Source: Eubacterium sp. AM49-13BH (GTDB taxonomy: Bacteria; Bacillota; Clostridia; Lachnospirales; Lachnospiraceae). Taken from it: a DNA stretch of 30,104 nucleotides. The stretch lies in NCBI RefSeq assembly GCF_003464165.1, contig NZ_QSEK01000032.1, forward strand, positions 1 to 30,104. The letters run 5' to 3'. This document shows, piece after piece, positions 6,705 through 15,189 of the stretch. The notes below the pieces were generated by a model. The model searched no databases. It saw only the letters and a list, made by a program, of their open reading frames with translations, and had not been told where the DNA came from. Made by a program: the position numbers and the translations under genes. The stretch's first letter is position 1. Each line of letters opens with the position of its first letter.

Positions 6705-7442
6705 CTACACGAGCGCCTTGTTTTCCTCGTACATCTTCTCAATAAGATCCTGCACATCCTTGGCAAGAGTTTTTTTCTGCTCGCGGTCCATGCTGGCGAC
6801 ATCGATTGGCTTGCCAAATTCAAGGACAGTGTGAGTCTTTTTAAAGAATGGAAGGTGGTCTTCTAATGCAGCAGCTGTGTTGTTCTGTACCATAGGAATA
6901 ATGCTGCAGCCTGATTTTTCAGCAAGCTTAAAGCTTCCTGCATGGAAAGGGAGAACACCATCAATGCTTTTATTTCTTGTTCCTTCAGGGAATATAACAA
7001 TTGAAGTTCCAGCTTTCAAGTAATCAATACCAGTAAGGATAGTCTTTAAACCTTCTTTCATATTCTTTCTGTCAAGGAAGAGGCAGTAAAGATATTTCAT
7101 CCATATATTAAGAAGAGGGACTTTTTCAATCTCCTTCTTGGCAACAAAGCCAGTTCTGGGTTTCATGTATGTGTAAGAAATAATTGTGTCGAAGAAACCA
7201 TGGTGATTGCCTACAAAAAGTACAGCTTCTCCGTCTTTAGGGAGGTTTTCAAGTCCTTTTACGGTTGTTGTAACACCAGACAGAAAAAGAACAACCTTAA
7301 AAACACCCTGCACAAAGCGGAGACTTCCGCGATCCTTAGCATCCTGATTGAACTTGCCAATAAGCCAGAATACAGGAAGCATTATAAGGCTGGCAAAGAT
7401 TATTATTATTGCAAATATAACTATTAATATGAGTCTTATCAT
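6705..7442 (-). CDS. plsC: 1-acyl-sn-glycerol-3-phosphate acyltransferase (PlsC family)
   Basis: Transfers an acyl group to lysophosphatidic acid to make phosphatidic acid, the precursor of membrane phospholipids, at the inner face of the membrane. The 245-aa protein has an N-terminal membrane segment (about residues 3-28). It carries the catalytic HX4D motif (NHHGFFDT, His80 and Asp85) and the substrate-binding FPEGTR motif (151-156). Family members differ in acceptor, so lysophospholipids other than LPA remain possible. GGAGA (complement of 7450-7454) lies 7 nt before the start. It sits 56 nt downstream of apbE on the same strand and may be co-transcribed. Confidence 0.88.
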   Translation of the reverse strand: MIRLILIVIFAIIIIFASLIMLPVFWLIGKFNQDAKDRGSLRFVQGVFKVVLFLSGVTTTVKGLENLPKDGEAVLFVGNHHGFFDTIISYTYMKPRTGFVAKKEIEKVPLLNIWMKYLYCLFLDRKNMKEGLKTILTGIDYLKAGTSIVIFPEGTRNKSIDGVLPFHAGSFKLAEKSGCSIIPMVQNNTAAALEDHLPFFKKTHTVLEFGKPIDVASMDREQKKTLAKDVQDLIEKMYEENKALV

Positions 7443-7498
7443 TGTATGTTCTCCATTTCATTTTAGATATTAAGTTAAGCCTAGTAGCGCGAGATATC

Positions 7499-8527
7499 TC
7501 AGCTCTTTACATAGGCCTTCGCTCCACTAGAATAGTGAATTTCACCTTCATTAGTCACAAATACAGCTTCAATTCCATCAAGGCTTTCAATAAGTTTCAT
7601 ACCGTCTTCAAGCCCAAGGCAGAAGCAGGTAGTGCTTAAGCAGTCTCCGGTAAGTGAATCATTTGATAGAATAGTAACATCGGACAGGTCATTGTCATAA
7701 GAATAGCCTGTAGCCGGGTTAAGTATATGATGGTAAAATGTGCCGTCATCAGCATAGAAATAACGCTCATAGTTGCCGGATGATACAACAGAGGAATCAT
7801 CAACAGAAAGAGCAACAAGCACTTCATTATTGGCTGCAAATGGCTTCCTTACACCGATTCCGAAGTTATCTGTGTTAGTTTTTTTACCGATACATAAAAC
7901 ATTGCCACCGAGATTGATTATAGCACGTTTTACACCATTTTCTTCAAGAAAATCTTTGATTTTGTCGGCAATATAGCCTTTAGCAACAGCTCCGAGGTCA
8001 AGGATGACATCATCAGGCTTGCTGATTGAATAAGTACCATCACCGTTATCGGACACACTGACCCTGGTGTAATCGACATGTGTCAAAGCTTCAGCAATAC
8101 GTCCGCTGTCAGGAACTTTCGGTGATTCCGCAGTGAAGTCCCACAGTCTGGAAACGCTTCCTATTGTTATGTCAAATGCTCCATTACTCAAAGCAGCATA
8201 TTCAAGTCCGGCATTTACTAATTCATACATTTCCTTAGATATGCTTGTTGTCTGGTTAGAATTAACCTTTGATAACTCGCTGTCTTCCTTAGTCCTTGAA
8301 AAAATGTTTTCGTAGTAGTCACACAGATTAAGAGCCTCCGTAAGAGTATTCTTAGAAACACTTGTGTATGAGTCAATCTGCACAAATGTGTTTAACTTAA
8401 AGCCGTTCACAGACTCCGGGGTAGTCAGTGTAACTGCAGGTTTTTCGCAGGCGGTAAGCACAAAGCCCAGAGCCAGAATAACAGTAAACACATATGAAAA
8501 GCATTTTATTTTATTAAATTTCTTCAT
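7499..8527 (-). CDS. apbE: ApbE-type FAD:protein FMN transferase lipoprotein
   Basis: ApbE attaches FMN covalently to a Thr or Ser of target proteins such as Rnf/Nqr subunits and flavin reductases, outside the membrane. The 342-aa precursor has a lipoprotein signal with lipobox LTAC and lipid-bearing Cys27. Hallmarks are FVQIDSYTSV, LDLGAVAKGYIADKI, RAIINLGGNV and the C-terminal metal-site region TGDCLSTTCFCLG, where most relatives have ADALST; the Asp and Thr are kept but Cys replaces Ala. The start at 8527 uses GGTGATT as ribosome site. An in-frame ATG at 8554 directly touches its GGAGG, so it is unlikely. No flavinylation target is visible nearby. Confidence 0.92.
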   Translation of the reverse strand: MKKFNKIKCFSYVFTVILALGFVLTACEKPAVTLTTPESVNGFKLNTFVQIDSYTSVSKNTLTEALNLCDYYENIFSRTKEDSELSKVNSNQTTSISKEMYELVNAGLEYAALSNGAFDITIGSVSRLWDFTAESPKVPDSGRIAEALTHVDYTRVSVSDNGDGTYSISKPDDVILDLGAVAKGYIADKIKDFLEENGVKRAIINLGGNVLCIGKKTNTDNFGIGVRKPFAANNEVLVALSVDDSSVVSSGNYERYFYADDGTFYHHILNPATGYSYDNDLSDVTILSNDSLTGDCLSTTCFCLGLEDGMKLIESLDGIEAVFVTNEGEIHYSSGAKAYVKS

Positions 8528-8713
8528 AGAATAATCACCGGAATAAACCGGCATCCTCCAAAAATTATTAACACATTGAGATTATAACAGTTTAACGCTG
8601 TATAAAAAAGTGAAATTAGTGTGAAATTACTTTTATTTTTTTGATAAATGTGCTATAAATATAAGGCTTGCTGTTAGGCAGGAATGTTTATGTATGTAGA
8701 AATGAGGAAGTAT

Positions 8714-9898
8714 ATGAAAAAGAAGTTATTTAGTGTGTTACTTGTAGGTGCACTTGCAGCATCATTAGTAGCATGTGGTAAAACAGACAAGAAAGAAGCT
8801 AAAGCTTCTACAGTTAACACAGAGATAAATGCAGAAGAGTATGCAGGAACAATTACTTCTAATGCAGGAGTATATAAGACATTTGTTAATCTTTCAGACT
8901 GGAAGGGAATGTCTGTTGATCTTAAAGAGTCAGATTATGTTGTTCTTGATTCGGATGTTGAGGACTATATCAAGAGCATGCTTGAATCAAAGGCTACAAC
9001 TAATGTTATAACAGAGGGAACAACTAAGTCAGGAGATGTTATTAAGCTTGATTACAGTGGTAAGCTTGACGGAACAGCATTTTCAGGTGGAACTGCTACA
9101 GATGTTACTTACACAATAGGTTCAGGAAAGTTCGTTGATGATCTTGATAAGGGCCTTGTTGGACTTACAGTAGGTAAGGAGACTGATATTACATGTGTAT
9201 TCCCAGAGAGTTATTACAATTCAGATCTTGCAGGAAAGACAACAGTATTCACAGTAACTGTTAAAGAAATTGACGAATCAGTTGTTCCAGAACTTACAGA
9301 TGAGTGGGTTGCAGCTAATGATGCTTCATTAGGAATTGAGGATAGTTCAGTTACAACAGTTGAGCAGTTAAGAACATATGTAAGGTCTTACCTTGAGACA
9401 CAGGCTTCATCAAGCCGTTCAAGTGCTATATTTGAAGCTGCTTATACACAGATGTCTGATGGACTTGACGTTTCAGATTATCCAAGCGAAGAACTTACAG
9501 ATTTATTAAATACTCTTAACAGTAACGTAGATGCAGAATATCAGTCATATAGCTCATCATACTCTTCTAAGGAGGCGTATCTTAAGAGTGCATATAACTT
9601 TGATTCACTTGATGCATTTAACGAGTATGCAGATAATTATGCAAAGCAGTATCTTTTACAGAAGATGATTGTAACTATGATAGCTGCTGATAACAATATC
9701 ACTGTTACTGCAGATGATATTAATTCAACAGGTGAGGAGCTTGCTTCATACTATGGTTATGATGACTATAATGATATCATTGATACTTATGGAAAGACTA
9801 TGAATGCAGAGATTGGATATCAGGTTCTTTATCAGAAGATAGTTGATTTTGTGTGTGAGAATGTTACAGTTAACGATACAACAGATACAGCAGAGTAA
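8714..9898 (+). CDS. Trigger-factor-like FKBP-type prolyl isomerase lipoprotein
   Basis: A 394-aa precursor with a lipoprotein signal peptide (lipobox LVAC, Cys21). An FKBP-type peptidyl-prolyl isomerase domain spans about residues 102-188: GDVIKLDYSGKLDG, FSGGTATDVTYTIGSGKFV, DLDKGLVGLTVGKE and FPESYYNSDLAGKT. The long helical C-terminal region resembles the trigger factor chaperone arms. True trigger factor is cytosolic and ribosome-bound. This one is predicted to sit outside the membrane, so its likely job is folding secreted proteins, like PrsA. The start at 8714 is set by GAGGAAG; the in-frame ATG at 8684 lacks one. It is monocistronic with a terminator after it. Confidence 0.9.
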   Translation: MKKKLFSVLLVGALAASLVACGKTDKKEAKASTVNTEINAEEYAGTITSNAGVYKTFVNLSDWKGMSVDLKESDYVVLDSDVEDYIKSMLESKATTNVITEGTTKSGDVIKLDYSGKLDGTAFSGGTATDVTYTIGSGKFVDDLDKGLVGLTVGKETDITCVFPESYYNSDLAGKTTVFTVTVKEIDESVVPELTDEWVAANDASLGIEDSSVTTVEQLRTYVRSYLETQASSSRSSAIFEAAYTQMSDGLDVSDYPSEELTDLLNTLNSNVDAEYQSYSSSYSSKEAYLKSAYNFDSLDAFNEYADNYAKQYLLQKMIVTMIAADNNITVTADDINSTGEELASYYGYDDYNDIIDTYGKTMNAEIGYQVLYQKIVDFVCENVTVNDTTDTAE

Positions 9899-9935
9899 TT
9901 CGTTATTAAGTTAATATTTAATGTTTGACAGGACT

Positions 9936-9976
9936 AAGGTTGCACAGCTATTAATGGGTGTGCAGCCTTATTTATT
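9936..9976 (+). terminator. Intrinsic terminator after the foldase gene
   Basis: An 11-bp stem, AAGGTTGCACA (9936-9946) with TGTGCAGCCTT (9959-9969), contains one G-U pair and is followed by ATTTATTCTT. Confidence 0.8.
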
Positions 9977-10078
9977 CTTATTATTTCCGCATTAAAACGG
10001 GATTTACATATATGAGCAGGCAGGTTCTGCACTATTAAAAATATGAGAAATGTGGTAAAACCACTTAAGGGGAAAACA

Positions 10079-11743
10079 ATGAATCAATTCGTACCAAAGC
10101 TTTTCGACGTGATGAAGGGCTATTCAAAGAAGCAGTTCGTTAATGATGTTATTGCAGGTATTATCGTTGCAATCATAGCGTTACCATTATCTATCGCACT
10201 TGCGCTTGCATCAGGAGTAGGTCCTGAGCAGGGTATCTACACAGCTATATTTGCTGGTTTTGTTATTTCATTCCTTGGCGGAAGCAGGGTTCAGATTGCC
10301 GGACCAACAGCCGCATTTGCAACTATTGTTGCAGGAATTGTGGCACAGAACGGAATGGATGGCCTTATTGTTGCAACAATTATGGCTGGTATCATTCTTA
10401 TTATCATGGGATTTCTTAAATTTGGTAATCTTATCAGATTTATTCCTTATACAATTACAACTGGATTTACATTTGGTATAGCAGTTACTATTCTTGTAGG
10501 ACAGATTAAGGATTTCTTAGGTCTTGATACTTCTGCGTATACAGGACCAACTATTGAGACACTTGATAAGTTAAATGCAGTGTTTAAATGTATTAACACA
10601 TTTAACTGGCAGGCTCTTGTTGTAGGTGGTGTTTCACTTGCAATTCTTATAATATGGCCTAGATTCAAGAAGTTAGAGAAGATTCCAGCATCTTTAATTG
10701 CTGTTATAGTTTCTGTAATTATGGTTAAACTTGGAATGCAGGCTAAGACTATCGGAGATTTATATACAATTTCAAGCAAGCTGCCGGGTATCAGCATACC
10801 ACATGTTAATATAACAATGGTTAAGAATCTTTTGCCAGATGCATTTACAATTGCGGTACTTGCAGGTATTGAGTCACTTTTATCATGCGTTGTTTCTGAT
10901 GGTATGATTGGAAGCAGACATAAGCCTAATATGGAACTCGTTGCGCAGGGTGCAGGTAACCTTGTATCTGCTTTATTCGGTGGAATTCCAGCAACAGGTG
11001 CTATTGCGAGAACAGCAGCTAATGTTAAGAATGGTGGACGTACACCAATCGCTGGTATGGTTCATTCTGTAACACTTCTTCTTATCCTTGTTGTGCTTAT
11101 GCCATATGCAGCATGGATTCCAATGCCGGCAATTGCAGCGATTCTTTTCATGGTAGCTTATAACATGAGTGGCTGGAGAGAAATGATTTCTCTTTGTAAG
11201 ACTTCACCTAAGAGCGATATTCTTGTGCTTCTTACAACAGCAGTACTTACTATTGTATTTGACCTTGTTGTTGCTATTGAAGTTGGTGTTGTGCTTACAG
11301 CACTTCTTTTCCTTAAGAGAATGGCTGATGTTACAGAGGTTAAGAGCTGGAAATATATTGGTGATAATATAGATGAGAATAATGATCCTGACAGCATTAA
11401 TCTTAAGCATGTTCCTAAGGATACACTTGTATATGAGATTAACGGACCTATGTTCTTTGCAGCTGCAGACAAATTCCTTGATATCCAGACAGTATCAGGT
11501 TCTAAGGCAGTTATTGTAAGAATGAGAGGCGTTCCATCAATGGATGTTACTGCCCTCAGATCTTTAAGAAATATTCATGCGGTATGTAAAAGACATGGTG
11601 CTGTTATGATTCTTTCACATGTAAATGAACAGCCTATGTCAGTTATGGAGCATGCTGGCTTTGCGGATGAGATTGGAAGAGATAATTTCTGTGCCAATAT
11701 TGATGCAGCTCTTGAGCATGCTAAAAATATTGTAGAAGGGTAA
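10079..11743 (+). CDS. SulP family anion transporter with STAS domain
   Basis: A 554-aa membrane transporter of the SulP/SLC26 family. About 10-12 hydrophobic segments fill residues 20-420, including the family signature region GPEQGIYTAIFAGFVISFLG and the QIAGPTAAFATIV motif. The C-terminal ~110 residues form a cytoplasmic STAS domain. Bacterial members carry sulfate, bicarbonate or dicarboxylates; the substrate cannot be read here and no sulfate-assimilation gene is adjacent. AAGGGG (about 10066-10071) fits the ATG at 10079 better than the in-frame ATG at 10043. The MATE gene starts 6 nt after the stop, so the two form an operon. Confidence 0.92.
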   Translation: MNQFVPKLFDVMKGYSKKQFVNDVIAGIIVAIIALPLSIALALASGVGPEQGIYTAIFAGFVISFLGGSRVQIAGPTAAFATIVAGIVAQNGMDGLIVATIMAGIILIIMGFLKFGNLIRFIPYTITTGFTFGIAVTILVGQIKDFLGLDTSAYTGPTIETLDKLNAVFKCINTFNWQALVVGGVSLAILIIWPRFKKLEKIPASLIAVIVSVIMVKLGMQAKTIGDLYTISSKLPGISIPHVNITMVKNLLPDAFTIAVLAGIESLLSCVVSDGMIGSRHKPNMELVAQGAGNLVSALFGGIPATGAIARTAANVKNGGRTPIAGMVHSVTLLLILVVLMPYAAWIPMPAIAAILFMVAYNMSGWREMISLCKTSPKSDILVLLTTAVLTIVFDLVVAIEVGVVLTALLFLKRMADVTEVKSWKYIGDNIDENNDPDSINLKHVPKDTLVYEINGPMFFAAADKFLDIQTVSGSKAVIVRMRGVPSMDVTALRSLRNIHAVCKRHGAVMILSHVNEQPMSVMEHAGFADEIGRDNFCANIDAALEHAKNIVEG

Positions 11744-11749
11744 TGCTAA

Positions 11750-13126
11750 ATGAAGGAAGATACACTTTCCTATATAAGAGATAATAAAGAAATTACATAT
11801 GAACAGAAGATAAGACTTGTAATTATGCTGAGTCTGCCTACGATTCTGGCACAGGTGTCATCAATTATAATGCAATATATTGATGCGTCTATGGTCGGAA
11901 GACTGGGGGCAGGCTGTTCGGCTTCAATAGGTCTTGTATCGACAACGACATGGCTTCTTGGAAGCCTTGCTTCTGCACCATCACTTGGATTTTCAATTCA
12001 GGTGGCACAGCTTGTCGGGGCAAAGAAGTTTAACAGGGCAAGAAGAGTGTTCTTACAGTCATTTGGAATTGTTCTTCTTATATCAATTATTATTGGTGCT
12101 GCCGGAGCCATGATAAGCTGGGGACTTCCAGCATGGCTCGGTGGAGAAGAGCCGATACAGAAGGATGCGACAATGTATTTTCTTATAACATCATTGTCTA
12201 TGCCGGCACTTGGTTTTAACCGTCTTGGTACGAGAATGCTGCAGAGCTGTGGTAATACGAGAACACCAGGAATTCTTAATTCCATGAATTGTTTACTTGA
12301 TGTTATATTCAATTTTATATTCATATTCAGTTGGCATGGTTTTGGCTTTGGTCTTGGAGTTATGGGTGCAGCACTTGGAACAACGGCGGCAGAGATTGTC
12401 ACCACAATTATTATGTTTTATGTATTGATGTTCAGAACACCGATGCTTTCTAAGGGTTACGGAACAGATTCTGATGAGAAGGCAGGTCTTGCTACAATAA
12501 AGAAGTCATTTGTTTTATCTCTTCCTGTTACATTTGAAAATGTAGTTATGTTCGGGGCTATGATTACGATAACAAGAATTGTTGCACCATTAGGAGTTGT
12601 GGCTGTGGCTGCCAATTCATTTGCAATAACTGCAGAAAGCCTGTGCTATATGCCAGCTTACGGAATTGAGGAAGCGGCAACGGCACTTGTTGGACAGAGT
12701 ATAGGTGCAGGCAGAGGAAAGCTTGCATTGTCTTTTGGAAGAATTTCAGTTGCTTTCGGAATGGGAATCATGGCGTTCACCGGACTTCTGATGTTTATAT
12801 TTGCACCGTTCATGATTGGAATTCTTACACCTGACCCGGTAGTAAGAGAGCTTGGCGTAACTATACTTAGAATTGAGGCATTTGCAGAGCCACTGTATGG
12901 CGCGTCAATTGTAGTAACAGGTGTACTTCGTGGAGCAGGAGATACTCTTGTTTCAAGCCTTATGAATTTCTTCAGTCTCTGGGCTGTTCGAGTTGTTCTT
13001 TCATTCCTTCTTGTTGGAAGTTACGGACTTGTTGGTGTGTGGATAGCGATGGCGGCAGAGCTTTGCTTCAGGGGTGCCATATTCCTTGTACGCATGGAGC
13101 GGAAGAAGTGGCTGAAGAAGCTGTGA
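11750..13126 (+). CDS. MATE family efflux transporter
   Basis: A 458-aa, 12-helix exporter of the multidrug and toxin extrusion family, driven by Na+ or H+. Visible signatures are LPTILAQVSSIIMQYIDASMVGRLG in the first helices and the internally repeated second half starting near residue 245 (SLPVTFENVVMFGAMITI). GYMPAY-like (CYMPAYGIEEAATALVGQSIGA) and GVLRGAGDT motifs are also present. The ribosome site GAAGGG overlaps the end of the SulP gene, so translation is probably coupled. Substrate unknown. A bidirectional terminator follows. Confidence 0.94.
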   Translation: MKEDTLSYIRDNKEITYEQKIRLVIMLSLPTILAQVSSIIMQYIDASMVGRLGAGCSASIGLVSTTTWLLGSLASAPSLGFSIQVAQLVGAKKFNRARRVFLQSFGIVLLISIIIGAAGAMISWGLPAWLGGEEPIQKDATMYFLITSLSMPALGFNRLGTRMLQSCGNTRTPGILNSMNCLLDVIFNFIFIFSWHGFGFGLGVMGAALGTTAAEIVTTIIMFYVLMFRTPMLSKGYGTDSDEKAGLATIKKSFVLSLPVTFENVVMFGAMITITRIVAPLGVVAVAANSFAITAESLCYMPAYGIEEAATALVGQSIGAGRGKLALSFGRISVAFGMGIMAFTGLLMFIFAPFMIGILTPDPVVRELGVTILRIEAFAEPLYGASIVVTGVLRGAGDTLVSSLMNFFSLWAVRVVLSFLLVGSYGLVGVWIAMAAELCFRGAIFLVRMERKKWLKKL

Positions 13127-13209
13127 CTTTGCGTGGAATTCCTAAAAGCCTACTAATACAGCATATATAAACGTGATATATGAATTAATAAGTAAGCTGA
13201 ATTAATCAA

Positions 13210-13239
13210 AAAGCCTGCTTTCAAACAAAAGCAGGCTTT
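13210..13239. terminator. Bidirectional intrinsic terminator between MATE and metK
   Basis: A perfect 12-bp stem, AAAGCCTGCTTT (13210-13221) with AAAGCAGGCTTT (13228-13239), and a 6-nt loop. A-rich and T-rich flanks serve both converging genes. Confidence 0.9.
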
Positions 13240-13273
13240 AAAAATTCATCAGATTTTACATACAAAAATCCTA

Positions 13274-14455
13274 TTAACCAAGATACTTAGCGAGTGCATC
13301 TACCTTGTCAAGCTTCTCCCAAGGGAGATTAAGGTCTGTACGTCCAAAGTGACCATAAGCAGCTGTCTGCTTGTAGATAGGTCTTCTTAAGTCAAGCATC
13401 TTAATGATTCCGTTAGGTCTTAAATCAAAGTTCTCACGGATGATTTCAACAATTTTTTCTTCATCAAGCTTTCCTGTGCCAAATGTATCAACCATGATAG
13501 ATGTTGGTCTTGCAACACCGATTGCATATGAAAGCTGAATCTCACATCTGTCAGCAAGTCCCGCAGCAACAATATTTTTAGCAACATATCTTGCAGCATA
13601 TGCAGCAGAACGGTCAACCTTAGTGCAGTCCTTACCAGAGAAAGCACCACCACCATGTCTAGCAGCACCACCATAAGTATCAACGATAATCTTACGTCCT
13701 GTAAGACCTGAATCTCCGTTAGGTCCACCAATTACAAAACGTCCAGTTGGATTGATGTATATCTTAGTGTCAGCGTCAATCATAGCTGGATCAACGATTG
13801 CGTCAATAACATATTTCTTAATATCATCATGAATCTGTTCCTGAGATACTTCAGGAGCATGCTGTGATGAAACAACGATAGCATCAAGTCTTATTGGCTT
13901 TTTGTTTTCATCATATTCAACTGTTACCTGTGTCTTTCCGTCTGGTCTTAAGTATGAAAGAGTGCCATCTTTACGAACCTTTGTAAGCTGCTTAGAAAGC
14001 TTCTGTGCAAGTGCAGAAGAGTAAGGCATGAATTCAGGAGTTTCGTTAGTTGCGTAACCAAACATCATACCCTGATCGCCGGCACCACCTTCTGAATCAT
14101 CAATCTCGCCATCTTTAGCTTCTAGAGCCTTATCAACACCCATAGCAATATCAGCTGACTGCTTGTCTAATGCAACCATAACAGCACAGGTGTTACCATC
14201 AAATCCCTTATCAGAGCTGTCATAACCAATATCTGTAACTGTCTTTCTTACGATAGAAGGAATATCTATGTTAGCCTTAGTTGTAACCTCGCCCATTACC
14301 ATAATAAAACCTGTGTTAGTAAGAGTTTCGCATGCTACTCTTGAGTATGGATCCTGCTCGTAGAGAGCGTCAAGTACTGCATCTGAAATCTGGTCGCAGA
14401 TTTTGTCAGGATGTCCTTCTGTTACTGATTCTGAAGTAAATAATCTTTTTTCCAT
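13274..14455 (-). CDS. metK: S-adenosylmethionine synthetase
   Basis: Makes S-adenosylmethionine from methionine and ATP in the cytoplasm, with Mg2+ and K+. The 393-aa length is typical. Motifs in order: [21 protein letters not shown] near the N-terminus, the methionine-binding [31 protein letters not shown], and the phosphate-binding [20 protein letters not shown]. The start at 14455 follows AAAGGAGATAAC; an in-frame ATG at 14506 is rejected. Expression is controlled by the SAM-I riboswitch upstream, as expected for a gene whose product is the ligand. Confidence 0.99.
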   Translation of the reverse strand: MEKRLFTSESVTEGHPDKICDQISDAVLDALYEQDPYSRVACETLTNTGFIMVMGEVTTKANIDIPSIVRKTVTDIGYDSSDKGFDGNTCAVMVALDKQSADIAMGVDKALEAKDGEIDDSEGGAGDQGMMFGYATNETPEFMPYSSALAQKLSKQLTKVRKDGTLSYLRPDGKTQVTVEYDENKKPIRLDAIVVSSQHAPEVSQEQIHDDIKKYVIDAIVDPAMIDADTKIYINPTGRFVIGGPNGDSGLTGRKIIVDTYGGAARHGGGAFSGKDCTKVDRSAAYAARYVAKNIVAAGLADRCEIQLSYAIGVARPTSIMVDTFGTGKLDEEKIVEIIRENFDLRPNGIIKMLDLRRPIYKQTAAYGHFGRTDLNLPWEKLDKVDALAKYLG

Positions 14456-14585
14456 GTTATCTCCTTTTGATTTTATCGTGAATATGTCTATCCCATGATT
14501 TTTCATCGTTATTCGAGTTAGATTCTCATCGCTACTCGCGCTTGTAGCTTAGACGCCAGAATTACATTGCTATCGCTACTCGCAC

Positions 14586-14611
14586 AAAAAAAGGTCCCCG
14601 ACAAGGGGACC
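14586..14611 (-). terminator. Terminator of the metK SAM-I riboswitch
   Basis: On the minus strand GGTCCCC-TTGTC-GGGGACC (14593-14611) is followed by seven T (14586-14592). It is the off-state terminator of the riboswitch. Confidence 0.93.
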
Positions 14612-14633
14612 CGATAGACTGTATCGAAATCCT

Positions 14634-14733
14634 CTTATTGTTCGACTAATATCGCTCAGGTTGGCACCTTCCTCAATACAAAAGGGGTTGCCGGGCTTCA
14701 TAGATCCTATGTATCTCCACCACTCTTAATAAG
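14634..14733 (-). ncRNA. SAM-I (S-box) riboswitch aptamer upstream of metK
   Basis: Read on the minus strand, the element begins CTTATTAAGAGTGGTGGAG. It continues with the conserved GAAGCCCGGCAACC and AAGGTGCCAA blocks and GAGCGATA, and closes with AATAAGAG. P1 pairs CTTATT (14728-14733) with AATAAG (14634-14639). Together these are the diagnostic SAM-I sequence blocks. SAM binding favours the downstream terminator and shuts off metK. Confidence 0.97.
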
Positions 14734-14768
14734 GGATATAAAATATTCAATTAATATTACCGCATAAG

Positions 14769-14797
14769 ATAGTACACAATATAATGACATTCGTCAA
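14769..14797 (-). promoter_or_regulatory. metK promoter
   Basis: On the minus strand TTGACG (complement of 14792-14797), 17 bp, then TACTAT (complement of 14769-14774). It lies about 30 bp upstream of the riboswitch. Confidence 0.75.
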
Positions 14798-14838
14798 GAG
14801 TAAATTAAGATTTTTATATAAATTTTATAGTAGCTGTT

Positions 14839-15096
14839 TTATCTGGTACATGCGTGCAGGTATTTCTCTTTAGTTGCCATTCCACCGCGAATATGACGCT
14901 CCTGTTTATTGACATCAAGTATTTTGCGGGCTTCTTTGGCAAGCTCAGGATTGATTTCCATAAGTCGGGCAGTAACATCTTTATGAGCTGTACTTTTGCT
15001 TACGTTAAATGCTTTAGCAGTCTGTCTTACAGTAGCCTTATGTTCAATTATGTAATATGCCAGTTGTATGGCACGTTCTTCTATATAGTCTCGCAT
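14839..15096 (-). CDS. spoIIID: Stage III sporulation transcriptional regulator SpoIIID
   Basis: An 85-aa mother-cell transcription factor that activates and represses sigma-E genes and helps switch on sigma-K. The protein is nearly all DNA-binding. It begins RDYIEERAIQLAYYIIEHKA and has a helix-turn-helix in TVRQTAKAFNVSKSTAHKDV (about residues 22-41), followed by the basic C-terminal arm with KQERHIRGGMATKEKY. Length and sequence are standard for the family. GGAG lies 7 nt before the start. With spoIIR in the same window this gives two unlinked sporulation genes. Confidence 0.96.
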   Translation of the reverse strand: MRDYIEERAIQLAYYIIEHKATVRQTAKAFNVSKSTAHKDVTARLMEINPELAKEARKILDVNKQERHIRGGMATKEKYLHACTR

Positions 15097-15124
15097 GTGG
15101 GGACTCCGCAGGATTCATTTATAC

Positions 15125-15153
15125 AATCTATGCCAGAGCAGGACATTTTATGT
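15125..15153 (-). promoter_or_regulatory. Candidate sigma-E promoter of spoIIID
   Basis: On the minus strand CATAGATT (complement of 15125-15132) differs at one fixed position from the sigma-E -10 CATACANT. ACATAAA (complement of 15147-15153), 14 bp upstream, is a partial match to the -35 KMATATT. spoIIID is a sigma-E gene in Bacillus. The -35 match is only fair. Confidence 0.4.
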
Positions 15154-15189
15154 TAGAATGAAACAAGACAGACAACAAGGAGATTGATA

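Noticed and set aside
9012..9290. The FKBP domain as evidence for a cytosolic trigger factor gene (tig)
   Set aside because: The signal peptide and lipobox at the N-terminus and the missing ribosome-binding signature make it an exported paralogue, not tig.
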